A stretch of 64,000 bases of DNA, from NCBI GenBank assembly GCA_016213785.1, contig JACQZQ010000112.1, positions 23,955-87,954 on the forward strand, written 5' to 3'. The notes beneath the pieces were generated by a model that did no database searches, was not told where the DNA came from, and saw nothing but the letters and a program-made list of their open reading frames with translations. The stretch's first letter is position 1; every line of letters starts with the position of its first letter. The stretch comes from Acidobacteriota bacterium (lineage in GTDB: Bacteria > Acidobacteriota > Blastocatellia > Chloracidobacteriales > JADJPF01). Below, in pieces: positions 28,768 through 37,991 of this stretch. The position numbers and the translations under genes are program-made.

Positions 28768-31700
28768 ATGAAGGCAATTAGCTTGCCATCTCTAGGTATA
28801 TGGTTTTTCTTAGCAATGTTTTTTCTTTCTCCAGCACTGGTTTGGGCTTTTGATACAACAGGAACGATTGCTGGCGTAGTAAATGATTCTGAAGGCGCTG
28901 CAATTGGTGGCGCACGAGTAGTAGTGCGTAATACGGGGACTAACCTTACACGTGAAACCATAACTTCGGAGGCAGGCCAATTTCAAGTGGTGCTTCTTCC
29001 TGTAGGCGAATATGAAATAACTGTTGAAGTAGACGGTTTTAATAAAGTTCAAACAAAAGTAGTTTTACAAATTAACCAGGTTGTTAGGACAGACTTTAGT
29101 TTAACCGTTGCAGCTATAACTGGTGAAATAATTGAAGTTAATGGAGCAGAGGCTATTATTGCTACTGATAGCTCTACGCAGTCTACTGTAATTGATAACA
29201 AAAAGATTGTTGATCTTCCTCTTAATGGTCGTAACTTTTTGCAACTAGGGAGTTTAATTCCTGGAGTTGCTGCTGCTGTTGGTGGTGGCGGGGCTGAAGG
29301 TGCAACAGAAGCAGGTGCTTTTTCTGTTGGTGGTCAAAGAGATAGAGCCGCAAATTTTTATATAGATGGTACAGATAATAACCAAGTTATTAATAATAAT
29401 ACGGCTGCTACAGCAAGTGTTGATGCTATTCAAGAATTTACTATTTTAACTAGCACTTTTAGTGCTGAATATGGCCGTAACTCAGGAGCAGTGGTTAATG
29501 TAGTTACTAAATCAGGTACAAATGAAATTCATGGTACAGTCTTTGAGTTTTTACGTAATGATAAATTTGATGCTAGTAATATTTTTGATAATGCTGCTGG
29601 TCAAAAAAAGCCTAAGTTTCGTAATAATCAATTTGGTTTTACTCTAGGTGGGCCTATTGTTAAAGATAAAACCTTTTATTTTATTAACTATGAAGGCCAA
29701 CGAACCCGTGTAGGAAATACAATTTTTACTACCGTCCCAAATCTACTTGAGCGACAAGGTGTTTTTATTGATCCAAATACAGGCCGCCAAGTTAGAGTAC
29801 CTGTTGATCCTGTTAGCGCAAGACTACTTAGTTTATATCCTTTGCCAAATGCTAATACTCAATTTGGTAATTTTGTTTCTTCAGATATTATCCGTCTTCG
29901 TCGTGATAACGCTGTTGCAAAACTTGACCAAAAACTTAGCCCTAATGATCAGCTTAGTATACGTTACTTAATTAATGATCGAGATACTTTTACTCCAGTT
30001 CTTTCTGCTTCTGGCAATTCACAATCATCTGCTCAAGTTCCTGGGTTTGGAACTACTATAGAGGCTAGAGTTCAGAATTTATCTATTTCTGAGACACATA
30101 TTTTTTCTACAAATGCAGTTAATGAATTTCGTTTTGGCTATAATCGGTTTGTGGATGTGCAACTAGGTATAGATACTAGTAATCCAACTGCTTTAGGGCT
30201 ACCTAATAATAATATGTCTGTTTTAGGTAAAGGCATTCCGCAGATTATTGTTTCTGGGATTTCTGGAATAGGTAATTCTAATCTATTTCCTTTTACTGAT
30301 AATCTACAGACTTATCAAATTTTAGATAACTTTTCTTTTTCGCGGGGCAGACATAATTTTAAGACAGGTTTTGATATACGCAAACTTCATGTTGATGGTG
30401 CAGAAGACTTTAGCTTTGCTGGGACAATAGTTTTTGACGGTGGTCAAACAGGTATTAGCGCACTAGCTGATTTTGTCCAAGGGACTCCACAAAGTGCTTT
30501 TATTGGACGGGGTTTTACCTCTCCTCCAATACGTTTATCTAATTATTATTTTTACTTTCAAGATGATTTTAAATATAACAGTAAATTAACGCTTAATGCA
30601 GGAATTCGTTATGAGTTAAATACTGTTCCAACAGCCTCTAATAAGCTTTTTAACTTTACTCCAGGTCGTGGAATTTTTGGTGAGTCACTTTATGAAGGAG
30701 ATCATAATAATTTTGCTCCTCGTATAGGGTTTGCCTACACTCCTTTTGGAGGAAGTAACAGAACCGTTTTAAGAGGGGGATTTGGTGTTTTCTATGACTT
30801 ACCTTTCCAAAATGTTACTTTTAACTTAACTTTTAATCCCCCTACATCCACTATGCTTTTTAACTTTGGCCCATTTCAGGCAGGTAGACTAGGGAGAGTT
30901 TTTAGCGATACTAGTCTAGACCCTTCTGGCCCAGCCTTTGTTACTATTGATCCTAATTTTCGTAGTCCCTATAGCCTTCAATATAACTTAACCCTACAAC
31001 AAGAATTACCTGGTCAAATAGCGTTGGAAATTGGTTATGTTGGAACTCGTGGAGTTAAATTAATAGGTGCTCGTGATATTAATCAAGCTGTGTTTTTTGC
31101 GGGTGCAACTGGGGATGATATTTTTGATCGTCGCCCTACTCAACTCTCAGGGCTGGATTTTGGTGTAGGTGGCGCTGATATTGTTCAAGAACAAGAAACT
31201 ATTGGCTCATCTATTTACAATTCTTTACAACTAAAAGTATCTAAACGGTTTAGATCAGGACTAAGCTTTTTAACTGCTTATACTTACTCTACTTCAATTG
31301 ATAATCTTTCAGATATTTTTGGTTTTAAGGGAAGTGCTGCAATTCCTCAAGATTCTAATAATTTAGCTGCTGAACGTGGTTTTTCACCTTTTGATATTCG
31401 TCAACGCTTTACACTTAGTTACACTTATGAGCTTCCTTTTGGTAAAGGGAAAAAATTTTTTGGGAGTGCAGGAAATCTAGTTGATAAACTAGTTTCAAAT
31501 TGGCAAATGAACGGAATTACTACACTTCAAAGCGGTCAACCCTTTACCTTATTTTTAGGTATTGATCAAGCATTAACAGGAAATGTTTTTGGTGAACAAC
31601 GTCCTAATGATATTGCTGGGGTATTTGTACAGACTGATGATGGTAGAGTTACCTTATCACAAAATTTTCTTAATAGTGATGGATCGCCTAATATTAATGC

Positions 31701-32016
31701 TCTTCAATCGGCAGGGGTATTTCCTGGGCCAGGTCAATTTGGTTCATTAGGTCGTAATACTTTCAAGGGGCCAAAATATAAAAATTTTGATTTTTCATTA
31801 ACTAAACGAACTAATTTTGGTGAAAACAAAGCAGTAGAATTTCGTGCTGAGTTTTTTAATCTCTTTAATCGTCCGTCTTTTGCTCTTCCAGATAATAATT
31901 TAAGCTCTCCTACTTTTGGACAATTTTCCCGTACCCCTGATGTTGCTAGCGGCTCACCAAAGATTGCAAGTGGTTCTCCAAGAGTAATACAATTTGGCTT
32001 AAAGCTGATTTTTTAG
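28768..32016 (+). CDS. Oar-like TonB-dependent receptor with carboxypeptidase regulatory-like domain
   Basis: I chose ATG 28768 (1082 residues) because AAGGAGGT lies just upstream and it opens with a signal peptide (FFLAMFFLSPALVWA); the open frame back to 28636 is spurious. Residues 26-110 form a carboxypeptidase regulatory-like domain (TGTIAGVVNDSEGAAIGGAR). A plug domain follows (DLPLNGRNFLQLGSLIPGV, FYIDGTDNN, FSAEYGRNSGAVVNVVTKSG), then a long beta barrel ending IQFGLKLIF with the terminal Phe expected for BAM substrates. Such receptors are abundant in Acidobacteria and import or bind large substrates at the outer membrane. The ligand is unknown and no tonB or exbBD lies nearby. Confidence 0.92.
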   Translation: MKAISLPSLGIWFFLAMFFLSPALVWAFDTTGTIAGVVNDSEGAAIGGARVVVRNTGTNLTRETITSEAGQFQVVLLPVGEYEITVEVDGFNKVQTKVVLQINQVVRTDFSLTVAAITGEIIEVNGAEAIIATDSSTQSTVIDNKKIVDLPLNGRNFLQLGSLIPGVAAAVGGGGAEGATEAGAFSVGGQRDRAANFYIDGTDNNQVINNNTAATASVDAIQEFTILTSTFSAEYGRNSGAVVNVVTKSGTNEIHGTVFEFLRNDKFDASNIFDNAAGQKKPKFRNNQFGFTLGGPIVKDKTFYFINYEGQRTRVGNTIFTTVPNLLERQGVFIDPNTGRQVRVPVDPVSARLLSLYPLPNANTQFGNFVSSDIIRLRRDNAVAKLDQKLSPNDQLSIRYLINDRDTFTPVLSASGNSQSSAQVPGFGTTIEARVQNLSISETHIFSTNAVNEFRFGYNRFVDVQLGIDTSNPTALGLPNNNMSVLGKGIPQIIVSGISGIGNSNLFPFTDNLQTYQILDNFSFSRGRHNFKTGFDIRKLHVDGAEDFSFAGTIVFDGGQTGISALADFVQGTPQSAFIGRGFTSPPIRLSNYYFYFQDDFKYNSKLTLNAGIRYELNTVPTASNKLFNFTPGRGIFGESLYEGDHNNFAPRIGFAYTPFGGSNRTVLRGGFGVFYDLPFQNVTFNLTFNPPTSTMLFNFGPFQAGRLGRVFSDTSLDPSGPAFVTIDPNFRSPYSLQYNLTLQQELPGQIALEIGYVGTRGVKLIGARDINQAVFFAGATGDDIFDRRPTQLSGLDFGVGGADIVQEQETIGSSIYNSLQLKVSKRFRSGLSFLTAYTYSTSIDNLSDIFGFKGSAAIPQDSNNLAAERGFSPFDIRQRFTLSYTYELPFGKGKKFFGSAGNLVDKLVSNWQMNGITTLQSGQPFTLFLGIDQALTGNVFGEQRPNDIAGVFVQTDDGRVTLSQNFLNSDGSPNINALQSAGVFPGPGQFGSLGRNTFKGPKYKNFDFSLTKRTNFGENKAVEFRAEFFNLFNRPSFALPDNNLSSPTFGQFSRTPDVASGSPKIASGSPRVIQFGLKLIF

Positions 32017-32028
32017 ATTTATTAACTT

Positions 32029-32056
32029 AAGACCTAACACTGAAGTGTTAGGTCTT
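32029..32056 (+). terminator. Strong hairpin terminator
   Basis: AAGACCTAACAC (32029-32040) pairs perfectly with GTGTTAGGTCTT (32045-32056) around TGAA, followed by TAATTA. It is 12 bases past the receptor stop and ends its transcription before the next gene at 32075. Confidence 0.85.
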
Positions 32057-32074
32057 TAATTAAAGGATTTGATT

Positions 32075-33439
32075 ATGAGCCAAGCTAAAAATTTGTGGGA
32101 AGTACAGATTAATAACCAAATCCATAAAGCTGATGAAGACACAATAAAATATTGGGTTATTGAGGGTAGACTAAAACCTACTGACAAAATACGTAGAGAA
32201 GGAGAAGATTGGATAGAAGTTACTAGGTTAATAAAACTTAAACCATCTAATGCTAATGGTAATACTTCTAATGATGCAAAGCCTACCCTAGTAGAGCTAG
32301 AAAATGCTCAAATCCTTACTGTAGTTGCAACAGGAGCCAAAGAAGATTCTAAGGAAACTTTCAAAATCAAAGAAAATATTCAAGAAAATATTCAAGAAAA
32401 TATTCAAGAAAGTACTCAAGAAGATATTCAAGAAAATGTAGAAAATGGTGTAAGTCGAAAAGTCACAATTCTTGAGCCTGTTTTTTATCGTAAAGAAAAT
32501 TGGGATAAGTACTTAAAAGCAACTTGTCAATATCATCCTGAACTTCAACCAGAAGTTCTTTGTCCAGAATGTGGCGCAATCTTTTGTAAACATTGTGCTC
32601 AAGCTAGTGTTGTAGGTGGAAGCTTTAATAAAGCTTCAGAATGTCCTTTATGTGGCGCTTTATGTAGGTATTATTCAGATGTAAAAGAAAAACTTTTAGC
32701 CTTAACAGAACAAAAATCAGAGTTTGGCTGGACGGATTTTAAGATTGCTCTACAGTTTCCTTTAGGACTAGACCTTGCTCCCATAGTTATTTTTACTATT
32801 TTAAGCGGTTTTACTGCTTTTGCTTTTCCTGCTTTTATAACTATTTCTGTACTTACTATTACTGTTACTAATGCAATTAAAGATGCAAGCGCAGGTGAAA
32901 AAGACGCTAGGCAACTTGATTATACTTCCTTTCTTGCAGGCTTTGGACAGCCTTTAATGGTTGGTTTAGGGGCTATATTAATTATTGCTGCTCCAATATT
33001 TGCAACAGTTATTGGTACATTAAAGACTATTTCAATTCTTTCAGTAATAGGGCTGATTTGGGCAATAATTTATTACCCAATTGCCCTTTTAGTTGCAGGA
33101 CTAACAGAAAGTTTTGCCCAAGTAGTAAATCTTAAGATAGGTTTTGAGGCTGTTAAAAAAATGGGAGGAGTTTATAAAAAGTTCTTTGGCTATTTTTTTC
33201 TTTTAGAACTACCAATAATAATTTTTTATTTAATGCTTCCTGAAGTTCCTATGATAGAAAAAGAAGGTATAAAAGTTCCAGATGTGCTTACAATTTGTAT
33301 GTTTATAGCATTGGTTGGGTTTTTCTTTGGAGCACCTTTTTTCTATATAAATACAGTTATGGGTGCTTTAATTGGAAGACTAGTTTTTAAGTCTGCTGAT
33401 AAGCTAGGGATACTTACTAAAGCAACAACAAAACTTTAA
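32075..33439 (+). CDS. GYF-like/zinc-binding membrane protein of unknown function
   Basis: I chose ATG 32075 (454 residues), seven bases after AAGGA; a TTG at 32069 is less likely. Residues 5-52 resemble a GYF_2 domain (LWEVQINNQIHK, then IKYWVIEGRLKPTDKI and GEDWIEV). A low-complexity ENIQ repeat follows. Next comes a cysteine/histidine-rich B-box-like zinc site (CQYHPELQPEVLCPECGAIF, then CKHC and CPLCGALC). The C-terminal 230 residues contain about six hydrophobic helices, similar in look to DUF4013/Yip1-type domains. Function unknown; protein binding at the membrane is inferred. Confidence 0.75.
   Translation: MSQAKNLWEVQINNQIHKADEDTIKYWVIEGRLKPTDKIRREGEDWIEVTRLIKLKPSNANGNTSNDAKPTLVELENAQILTVVATGAKEDSKETFKIKENIQENIQENIQESTQEDIQENVENGVSRKVTILEPVFYRKENWDKYLKATCQYHPELQPEVLCPECGAIFCKHCAQASVVGGSFNKASECPLCGALCRYYSDVKEKLLALTEQKSEFGWTDFKIALQFPLGLDLAPIVIFTILSGFTAFAFPAFITISVLTITVTNAIKDASAGEKDARQLDYTSFLAGFGQPLMVGLGAILIIAAPIFATVIGTLKTISILSVIGLIWAIIYYPIALLVAGLTESFAQVVNLKIGFEAVKKMGGVYKKFFGYFFLLELPIIIFYLMLPEVPMIEKEGIKVPDVLTICMFIALVGFFFGAPFFYINTVMGALIGRLVFKSADKLGILTKATTKL
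32372..32443 (+). repeat. 12-bp tandem repeat within a CDS
   Basis: GAAAATATTCAA is present in three perfect tandem copies from 32372 to 32407 and then three diverging ones to 32443. It keeps the frame and encodes Glu-Asn-Ile-Gln units, a likely slippage-prone linker between the GYF-like and zinc domains. Confidence 0.85.
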
Positions 33440-33448
33440 CTAGCTGGC

Positions 33449-33811
33449 TCATGAGGCTTTAAGCAGTTGTTGTTTTTCCCAGTTTTCAACAGATCGAATA
33501 ACTTTTAGTTGTGTAATAGGTGAAGTACAAAGGTGTGTTGGCTTACTGTTAATTTCTACTAAAAATAAAGCTTTAGCATTGATTTTAATAACTTTATTAT
33601 CAACTGTTGCTAAGGGGCTTTCTAGAGCATAAAGTAGAACTGCTCTACAACCTTTGCTACCAAGATGCCCACCTGAGAGAATTCCACTGCTATTAAAAGG
33701 ATCTATAATCTTAAATTGATATCTACTATTTTTGGTTTTAATAATTAACTCATCTTCAGGTTTTAATGAGCTAATTAAAAGTTTTTGCATAATAGGTTGG
33801 TCAAAATTCAT
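33449..33811 (-). CDS. Small cytoplasmic protein of unknown function, possibly sigma54-controlled
   Basis: The product is 120 residues with no signal peptide or membrane helix. It looks beta-rich: LKPEDELIIKTKNSRYQFKI, a glycine-containing turn GILSGGHLGSKG, then VIKINAKALFLVEI. I do not recognise a family. TAGGAGAAAAATATA precedes ATG. The 357-base upstream gap holds a sigma54-like promoter and two palindromic operators almost identical in layout to those upstream of the glycine-zipper gene. It lies immediately downstream of the sigma54 regulator gene and ends nine bases from the convergent GYF/zinc gene. Confidence 0.7.
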   Translation of the reverse strand: MNFDQPIMQKLLISSLKPEDELIIKTKNSRYQFKIIDPFNSSGILSGGHLGSKGCRAVLLYALESPLATVDNKVIKINAKALFLVEINSKPTHLCTSPITQLKVIRSVENWEKQQLLKAS

Positions 33812-33976
33812 TATATTTTTCTCCTAAGCAACCTACGTATTCTAATTGAATATAGTTGCTCTAGTTTTTAAGAACTTTTAAGCCTTTTTCTATCAATTTT
33901 CTATCAATTAACAGGTTAAAAAGTTGTAAACATTATTAAGTGTAAAACTTAATAAACTTAATTAGACTTAAAGCTT

Positions 33977-33994
33977 ATCAAAAACTGTGCCAAA
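33977..33994 (-). promoter_or_regulatory. Sigma54-like promoter upstream of the 120-residue gene
   Basis: On the minus strand TTTGGCACAGTTTTTGAT matches the sigma54 pattern TTGGCAC-N5-TTGC at the -24 block, with GG and the -12 G separated by the required ten bases; the -12 is GA rather than GC. It shares 16 of 18 bases with 37992-38009. The predicted start of transcription is near 33966, giving a leader of about 155 bases. Confidence 0.55.
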
Positions 33995-34101
33995 ATTAAT
34001 AAATTTAGGTAATTGATTGTATATAGACTGGTTATACCAATTAGCCTTAGAGTATTAAAGAGTATTAAAACATAATATTTTTCTAAAGGGGTAATACTGG
34101 G

Positions 34102-34138
34102 TGTATAGTTTTAGTACAATGTGTATAAAATCCATACA
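34102..34138. promoter_or_regulatory. Tandem palindromic operators (candidate enhancer sites)
   Basis: TGTATAGTTTTAGTACA (34102-34118) and TGTATAAAATCCATACA (34122-34138) are 17-bp palindromes of the form TGTAT-N7-ATACA, spaced exactly 20 bp, about two helical turns. They lie about 110-150 bp upstream of the sigma54-like promoter at 33977-33994, the usual position for NtrC-family activator sites. Confidence 0.6.
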
Positions 34139-34168
34139 GACTGTTGCTTACATCAAAGGTAAAAATCT

Positions 34169-35623
34169 TTATTCTTCAAATTCTTCTACGCCGCTTTCAT
34201 CAGTGATTCCATGTTTTTTCATAAGACTATAAAGACGAGCACGATAAATACCTAAGCTTTTAGCGGCAGCAACTTTATTCCAATTTGTTTTTTCTAGTAC
34301 AGCTAAAATAGCTCTACGTTCTATTTCTTCAAGTGTAAGGGTTGTAAAATCTAGATTTTGGCTGTCAAAAGACGTTGTAGGAGTTATCTTAGCTTGTGAT
34401 TCATTAGAGGTTATTAGGTTTGTTGGCATTAAATTATTAGGGCTTTCTAAAGCTCTTTCTAAATATAAATCTTGAGAGTGAATTTTTTGGCTTTGGCATA
34501 ATAAAACAGCACGTTCTAGCACATTATGAAGCTCTCTAACATTACCAGGCCAAAAATAGCTAAACATTTTCTCATAGGCATTTGAAGTAATTTCTAAAAT
34601 ATTTTTTTGATATTTTTCATTAAATTTTTTAATAAAAGTTTCTGATAGTAATGGAATTTCTTCTAATCTTTGTCTTAGGGGCGGGACTTTGATTGTAATA
34701 GTGTTAATTCTATATAAAAGATCTTGTCTCATTAAATTTTGCTCTACACATTGATTTAAGTCTCGGTTAGTAGAGGAGATCAAGCGAAAATCTGCTGGCA
34801 GTTCCTTATTACTACCTACTTGTCGAAAAGTTCTATTTTCTAAAATACGTAATAATTTAGGTTGTAACTCTATAGGCATTTCGCCAATTTCATCAAGAAG
34901 AAGCGATCCTCCATCGGCAGCACTTATTAAGCCTTGTTTGCCTTCCATTGCTCCTGTAAAAGCACCTTTTACATGACCAAAGAGTTCTGACTCAAAAAGG
35001 TCTTTAGGTAAGGCTGTACAATTAACTTTAATAAAATTTTTCTTAGCTCGTAGACTATTATAATGTATTGCATTAGCAATAAGTTCTTTTCCTGTCCCAG
35101 ACTCACCTATAATTAAGACATTAGCATCTGTTCCTGCTACTAATTGAATGGTTTCAAAGACTTCCTGCATTGCGGGACTAGAACCAATAATTGAATAAAA
35201 CTCTCCTTTTTGACCAAGTTTTTTTCTAAGATTTTCTGACTCTGTTACAAGCATCCGTCTTTCTAATGCTTTACTTATAAGTATTTCTAGCTGTTCAGGA
35301 TCAACAGGTTTTTCTAAAAAATAATAAGCACCAGCTTTAGTTGCTTCAATAGCACGGGCTAGGCTTCCATGTGCTGAAATTACAATGACTTCTGTAGTTG
35401 GAGCAATTTCCTTGGCTTGGCGAAGAATATTCATTCCATCACCATCAGGAAGATTTAAGTCTGTAAGAATTAAATCAAAAGAATTACTTTTAATTGTTGT
35501 TATAGCGCTAGAAAATGTATTTGCTATAGTTACATTATAGCTAAGACTACTTAAGATACGTTTTAATGCTTTGGTAATTAAATCATCATCATCAATACAT
35601 AAGACCGTAGGTGGTTTTTTCAT
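34169..35623 (-). CDS. Sigma54-dependent response regulator (NtrC family)
   Basis: The product is 484 residues. The receiver domain (1-120) has Asp11-Asp14 and phospho-acceptor Asp55 in LILTDLNLPDGDG. A central AAA+ activator domain carries GESGTGKE (Walker A), the sigma54-contacting loop GAFTGA in ELFGHVKGAFTGAMEG, and LLDEIGEMP (Walker B). The C-terminal Fis-type helix-turn-helix is NWNKVAAAKSLGIYRARLYS. All elements for sigma54 activation are intact. The cognate kinase is probably the histidine kinase at 38215-39909, with three envelope genes between them on the same strand. ATG follows a run of A/T without a strong ribosome site. Confidence 0.95.
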   Translation of the reverse strand: MKKPPTVLCIDDDDLITKALKRILSSLSYNVTIANTFSSAITTIKSNSFDLILTDLNLPDGDGMNILRQAKEIAPTTEVIVISAHGSLARAIEATKAGAYYFLEKPVDPEQLEILISKALERRMLVTESENLRKKLGQKGEFYSIIGSSPAMQEVFETIQLVAGTDANVLIIGESGTGKELIANAIHYNSLRAKKNFIKVNCTALPKDLFESELFGHVKGAFTGAMEGKQGLISAADGGSLLLDEIGEMPIELQPKLLRILENRTFRQVGSNKELPADFRLISSTNRDLNQCVEQNLMRQDLLYRINTITIKVPPLRQRLEEIPLLSETFIKKFNEKYQKNILEITSNAYEKMFSYFWPGNVRELHNVLERAVLLCQSQKIHSQDLYLERALESPNNLMPTNLITSNESQAKITPTTSFDSQNLDFTTLTLEEIERRAILAVLEKTNWNKVAAAKSLGIYRARLYSLMKKHGITDESGVEEFEE

Positions 35624-35812
35624 GTTTTAATTATTTAGCGAGTATTAAAAATTTACTTAGCTTATCAAAAATAAAAAAATCTTTCTGTAACAAATTAACA
35701 CTAAGGAAACCATCATAAAACCCATTTTTAGAAACCCATAAAGTATCAATATGTTACAGAAAGAGATTCATTCTAGGGACTCACATTAAAACTATAAAAA
35801 GGAAGTTTTAAG

Positions 35813-36565
35813 TTAGGGACTTACATTAAGCTGATTATTTTTAATACCTTGATTAATAAGCAAGCGAACTTCTACGCGGCGGTTTTCTTTACGACCTCCT
35901 TTTGTAGTGTTATCAGAGATTGGTTTAAGTTCACCTAAACCTACTAGATTTATTCTATAGGATGGTATGTCTTTTTCTACTAAGTATTGAAAAACAGAGC
36001 TAGCCCGTTGTTGGCTTAATTTACGATTTGCATCGGGTGAACCTATAGAATCAGTAAACCCTTTTATTTCTATTAAATAGCCTTTTTCTACAGAAGCCTG
36101 ACTAATTAATTTATCTAGTAGAGCTTTTCCTTCTGCTGTTAATGTGTATTGATTGGTTTTAAAGAAAAGTGTAGTTAGTTCTTGTTCTTGCCAATTATCG
36201 AGACTAGTAATTCTGCTGTTAACCTTACCATCTACCTTAGCGGTTTCTGCTAAGGAATCACTTCTTGCTTGAGCGGCATCATTTTTTGCCTGTTGAATTC
36301 CTGTAGAGCTTTTTTCATCTAAAGTAGAAAGGTCTTTTTGTAGTCTTGTAGTTGTTTCATCAGTTTTATTAGCACGGCTTTCTAAACTATCTGTTTGGTT
36401 TTTTAGTTTTCTTGTGCCATCTTCTAGCTCCGCTGTTCTACCTTCTAAAGGTGCAACTCGTTCATTGACACTAGTTCTTACATATTTTTTTGAAGCACAG
36501 GCAGGAGTAAAAGTTATTACAAAAAATAAAACTACAAAAAAAGATACAAGCGATTTTGCTGGCAT
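35813..36565 (-). CDS. OmpA/Pal-type peptidoglycan-binding lipoprotein
   Basis: The product is 250 residues. The signal (LVSFFVVLFFVITFTPAC) ends in a plausible lipobox before Cys24. Residues 30-130 form a coiled coil of repeated charged heptads (EGRTAELEDGTRKLKNQTDS), and residues 140-240 an OmpA-like domain with IEIKGFTDSIGSPDANRKLS, LSQQRASSVFQYL and ENRRVEVRLL that binds diaminopimelate in peptidoglycan. AGGAGG precedes the ATG. The last residues NVSP plus stop are duplicated just downstream. It is 83 bases downstream of a lipoprotein gene in the same orientation. Confidence 0.9.
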   Translation of the reverse strand: MPAKSLVSFFVVLFFVITFTPACASKKYVRTSVNERVAPLEGRTAELEDGTRKLKNQTDSLESRANKTDETTTRLQKDLSTLDEKSSTGIQQAKNDAAQARSDSLAETAKVDGKVNSRITSLDNWQEQELTTLFFKTNQYTLTAEGKALLDKLISQASVEKGYLIEIKGFTDSIGSPDANRKLSQQRASSVFQYLVEKDIPSYRINLVGLGELKPISDNTTKGGRKENRRVEVRLLINQGIKNNQLNVSP

Positions 36566-36648
36566 ATTATAAAGCCTCCTAAAGTTTTTCTGGGTTAAAT
36601 ATTTGCTAATTTAGTAATGTTGTTATTAAAAATTGTTATTAAAAGTTT

Positions 36649-37140
36649 TTATTGACTTGGTGAAGTTTCATCTATATTAATTTTCCATTGACTATTTTCT
36701 TTACTTAAGCTGATGCGGGCATATTGTGGAGCGTTAGTAGCTTTAACTTCTAAGCTGGCTTGGTTAGCGTCTATTTTTTCATTACGAAACTCAAATGCTG
36801 TAACGTTATTTGCCAGCATTTCCTGAGCATCTTGGTCAATAATGCGTTTAAGTGTTTGATCTAAGTTAATATCTGAACGGGCAATTGTTTGTTGTAGGTT
36901 ATTTAAGCTTCTTTCTGAAAGACATTCCCTAACAATTGCATAATTTCTTTGGCGGACTGCTTGGAGAAAATTATTTGCTGCTTCTGTAGGAGTTTGTAAA
37001 ACATTTTGTTTTACAGTCGTTGTAGCCACATTATTAGGTGTATTGCTAGTTGTGCTACTATTTGTATTAGTTTCAGAACTACATGCAGTTAGACTTATTA
37101 ATAAGAGACTAATAATAAAAAAAATATTAATTTGTTTCAT
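36649..37140 (-). CDS. Small lipoprotein (DUF4878/NTF2-like)
   Basis: The product is 163 residues with a clear lipobox LTAC at Cys20 after a typical signal. A Ser/Thr/Asn-rich linker to about residue 50 is followed by a compact domain starting TPTEAANNFLQAVRQRNYA and ending ARISLSKENSQWKINIDE. This pattern resembles DUF4878 or NTF2-like lipoproteins. Function unknown. AAGGATCC lies before the ATG. It is between the glycine-zipper and OmpA lipoprotein genes, all minus strand. Confidence 0.75.
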   Translation of the reverse strand: MKQINIFFIISLLLISLTACSSETNTNSSTTSNTPNNVATTTVKQNVLQTPTEAANNFLQAVRQRNYAIVRECLSERSLNNLQQTIARSDINLDQTLKRIIDQDAQEMLANNVTAFEFRNEKIDANQASLEVKATNAPQYARISLSKENSQWKINIDETSPSQ

Positions 37141-37257
37141 AAACAGGATCCTTAAAAAGTTTTTATTTAGAAAAAGAGGAGTTATCTCCTACGGTTATTA
37201 TATGTTTATATAAAAGATAACCCCTTCAAGCACCTAAGAGAGAGTCTAGATCAGAAA

Positions 37258-37911
37258 CTAATAAGCGCTTGTAGGTTTAGCTACAGCCCTACTTCCATTA
37301 GCTAAAAAGTTTCCTACTAAAGCGCCTTGTGGCCCACTTAAACGTTGATAAGGATCCTCATTGATATTAACTCTATTAGCTGTGTTAGTTTGCACTAAGT
37401 TACTAGAAAACCCTGGTCTTGATTGGTCTATTTGGTTATTTTGGTTATTTGAAGTGTTATTGTAGGAAGCATCCTGATCCACTCTATAACGGTTTGAACT
37501 GGTTCTAGGCTCTTTTAAGTCTTTACGAGTAAGTGCATAAATAGTAGAACTGCCACCCCCAACCAAAGCACCTATTCCAGCACCTTTTTTACCACCTATT
37601 GCTGCCCCAACTCCTGTACCAACAAGTGATCCTGCGGCAATAGTGCTAATCGTTCTAGTTTTGCGTCCTTGTCCAGAATTGCGCCTTGCAAGAGAATGGG
37701 CTGTCATAGCACCACCACCAATTAAAGCACCTGCCGTAGCGCCTCTTCCACCGCCAATTAAAGCGCCAACTCCAGCACCTAAAGCCGTTCCAACTCCAAT
37801 TTTAGCTACTGTTCGAGTTTTAGACTCACGCTTTTCCGCAGCTAAGGTGTTAACAGAAAACATACTTGCTACTAATAATATTACTAAAAGTATTGACGAA
37901 AATTTTTTCAT
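37258..37911 (-). CDS. Glycine-zipper exported protein
   Basis: I chose ATG 37911 (217 residues), with GGAGG seven bases upstream and an immediate signal peptide (SILLVILLVASMFSVNTLAA); an in-frame upstream ATG at 37965 has no such support. Two glycine-zipper repeats are seen: GVGTALGAGVGALIGGGRG and GAAIGGKKGAGIGALVGGG. Such repeats pack as membrane-inserting helical hairpins. The C-terminal third is Asn/Gln-rich and probably disordered. The leader carries a sigma54-like promoter about 70 bases upstream of the predicted transcript start, and candidate operators further out, so it is a likely target of the adjacent two-component system. Confidence 0.8.
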   Translation of the reverse strand: MKKFSSILLVILLVASMFSVNTLAAEKRESKTRTVAKIGVGTALGAGVGALIGGGRGATAGALIGGGAMTAHSLARRNSGQGRKTRTISTIAAGSLVGTGVGAAIGGKKGAGIGALVGGGSSTIYALTRKDLKEPRTSSNRYRVDQDASYNNTSNNQNNQIDQSRPGFSSNLVQTNTANRVNINEDPYQRLSGPQGALVGNFLANGSRAVAKPTSAY

Positions 37912-37991
37912 ATTAGCCTCCAAAATAAGACATATGTATAAATTTACTAAACCTATAAAAATCAATAAGTTATTATTTTGTCAAACTATTA

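Noticed and set aside
32372..32443. Short tandem repeat considered as a CRISPR array
   Set aside because: Units are 12 bp, adjacent without spacers, and in frame inside a coding sequence.
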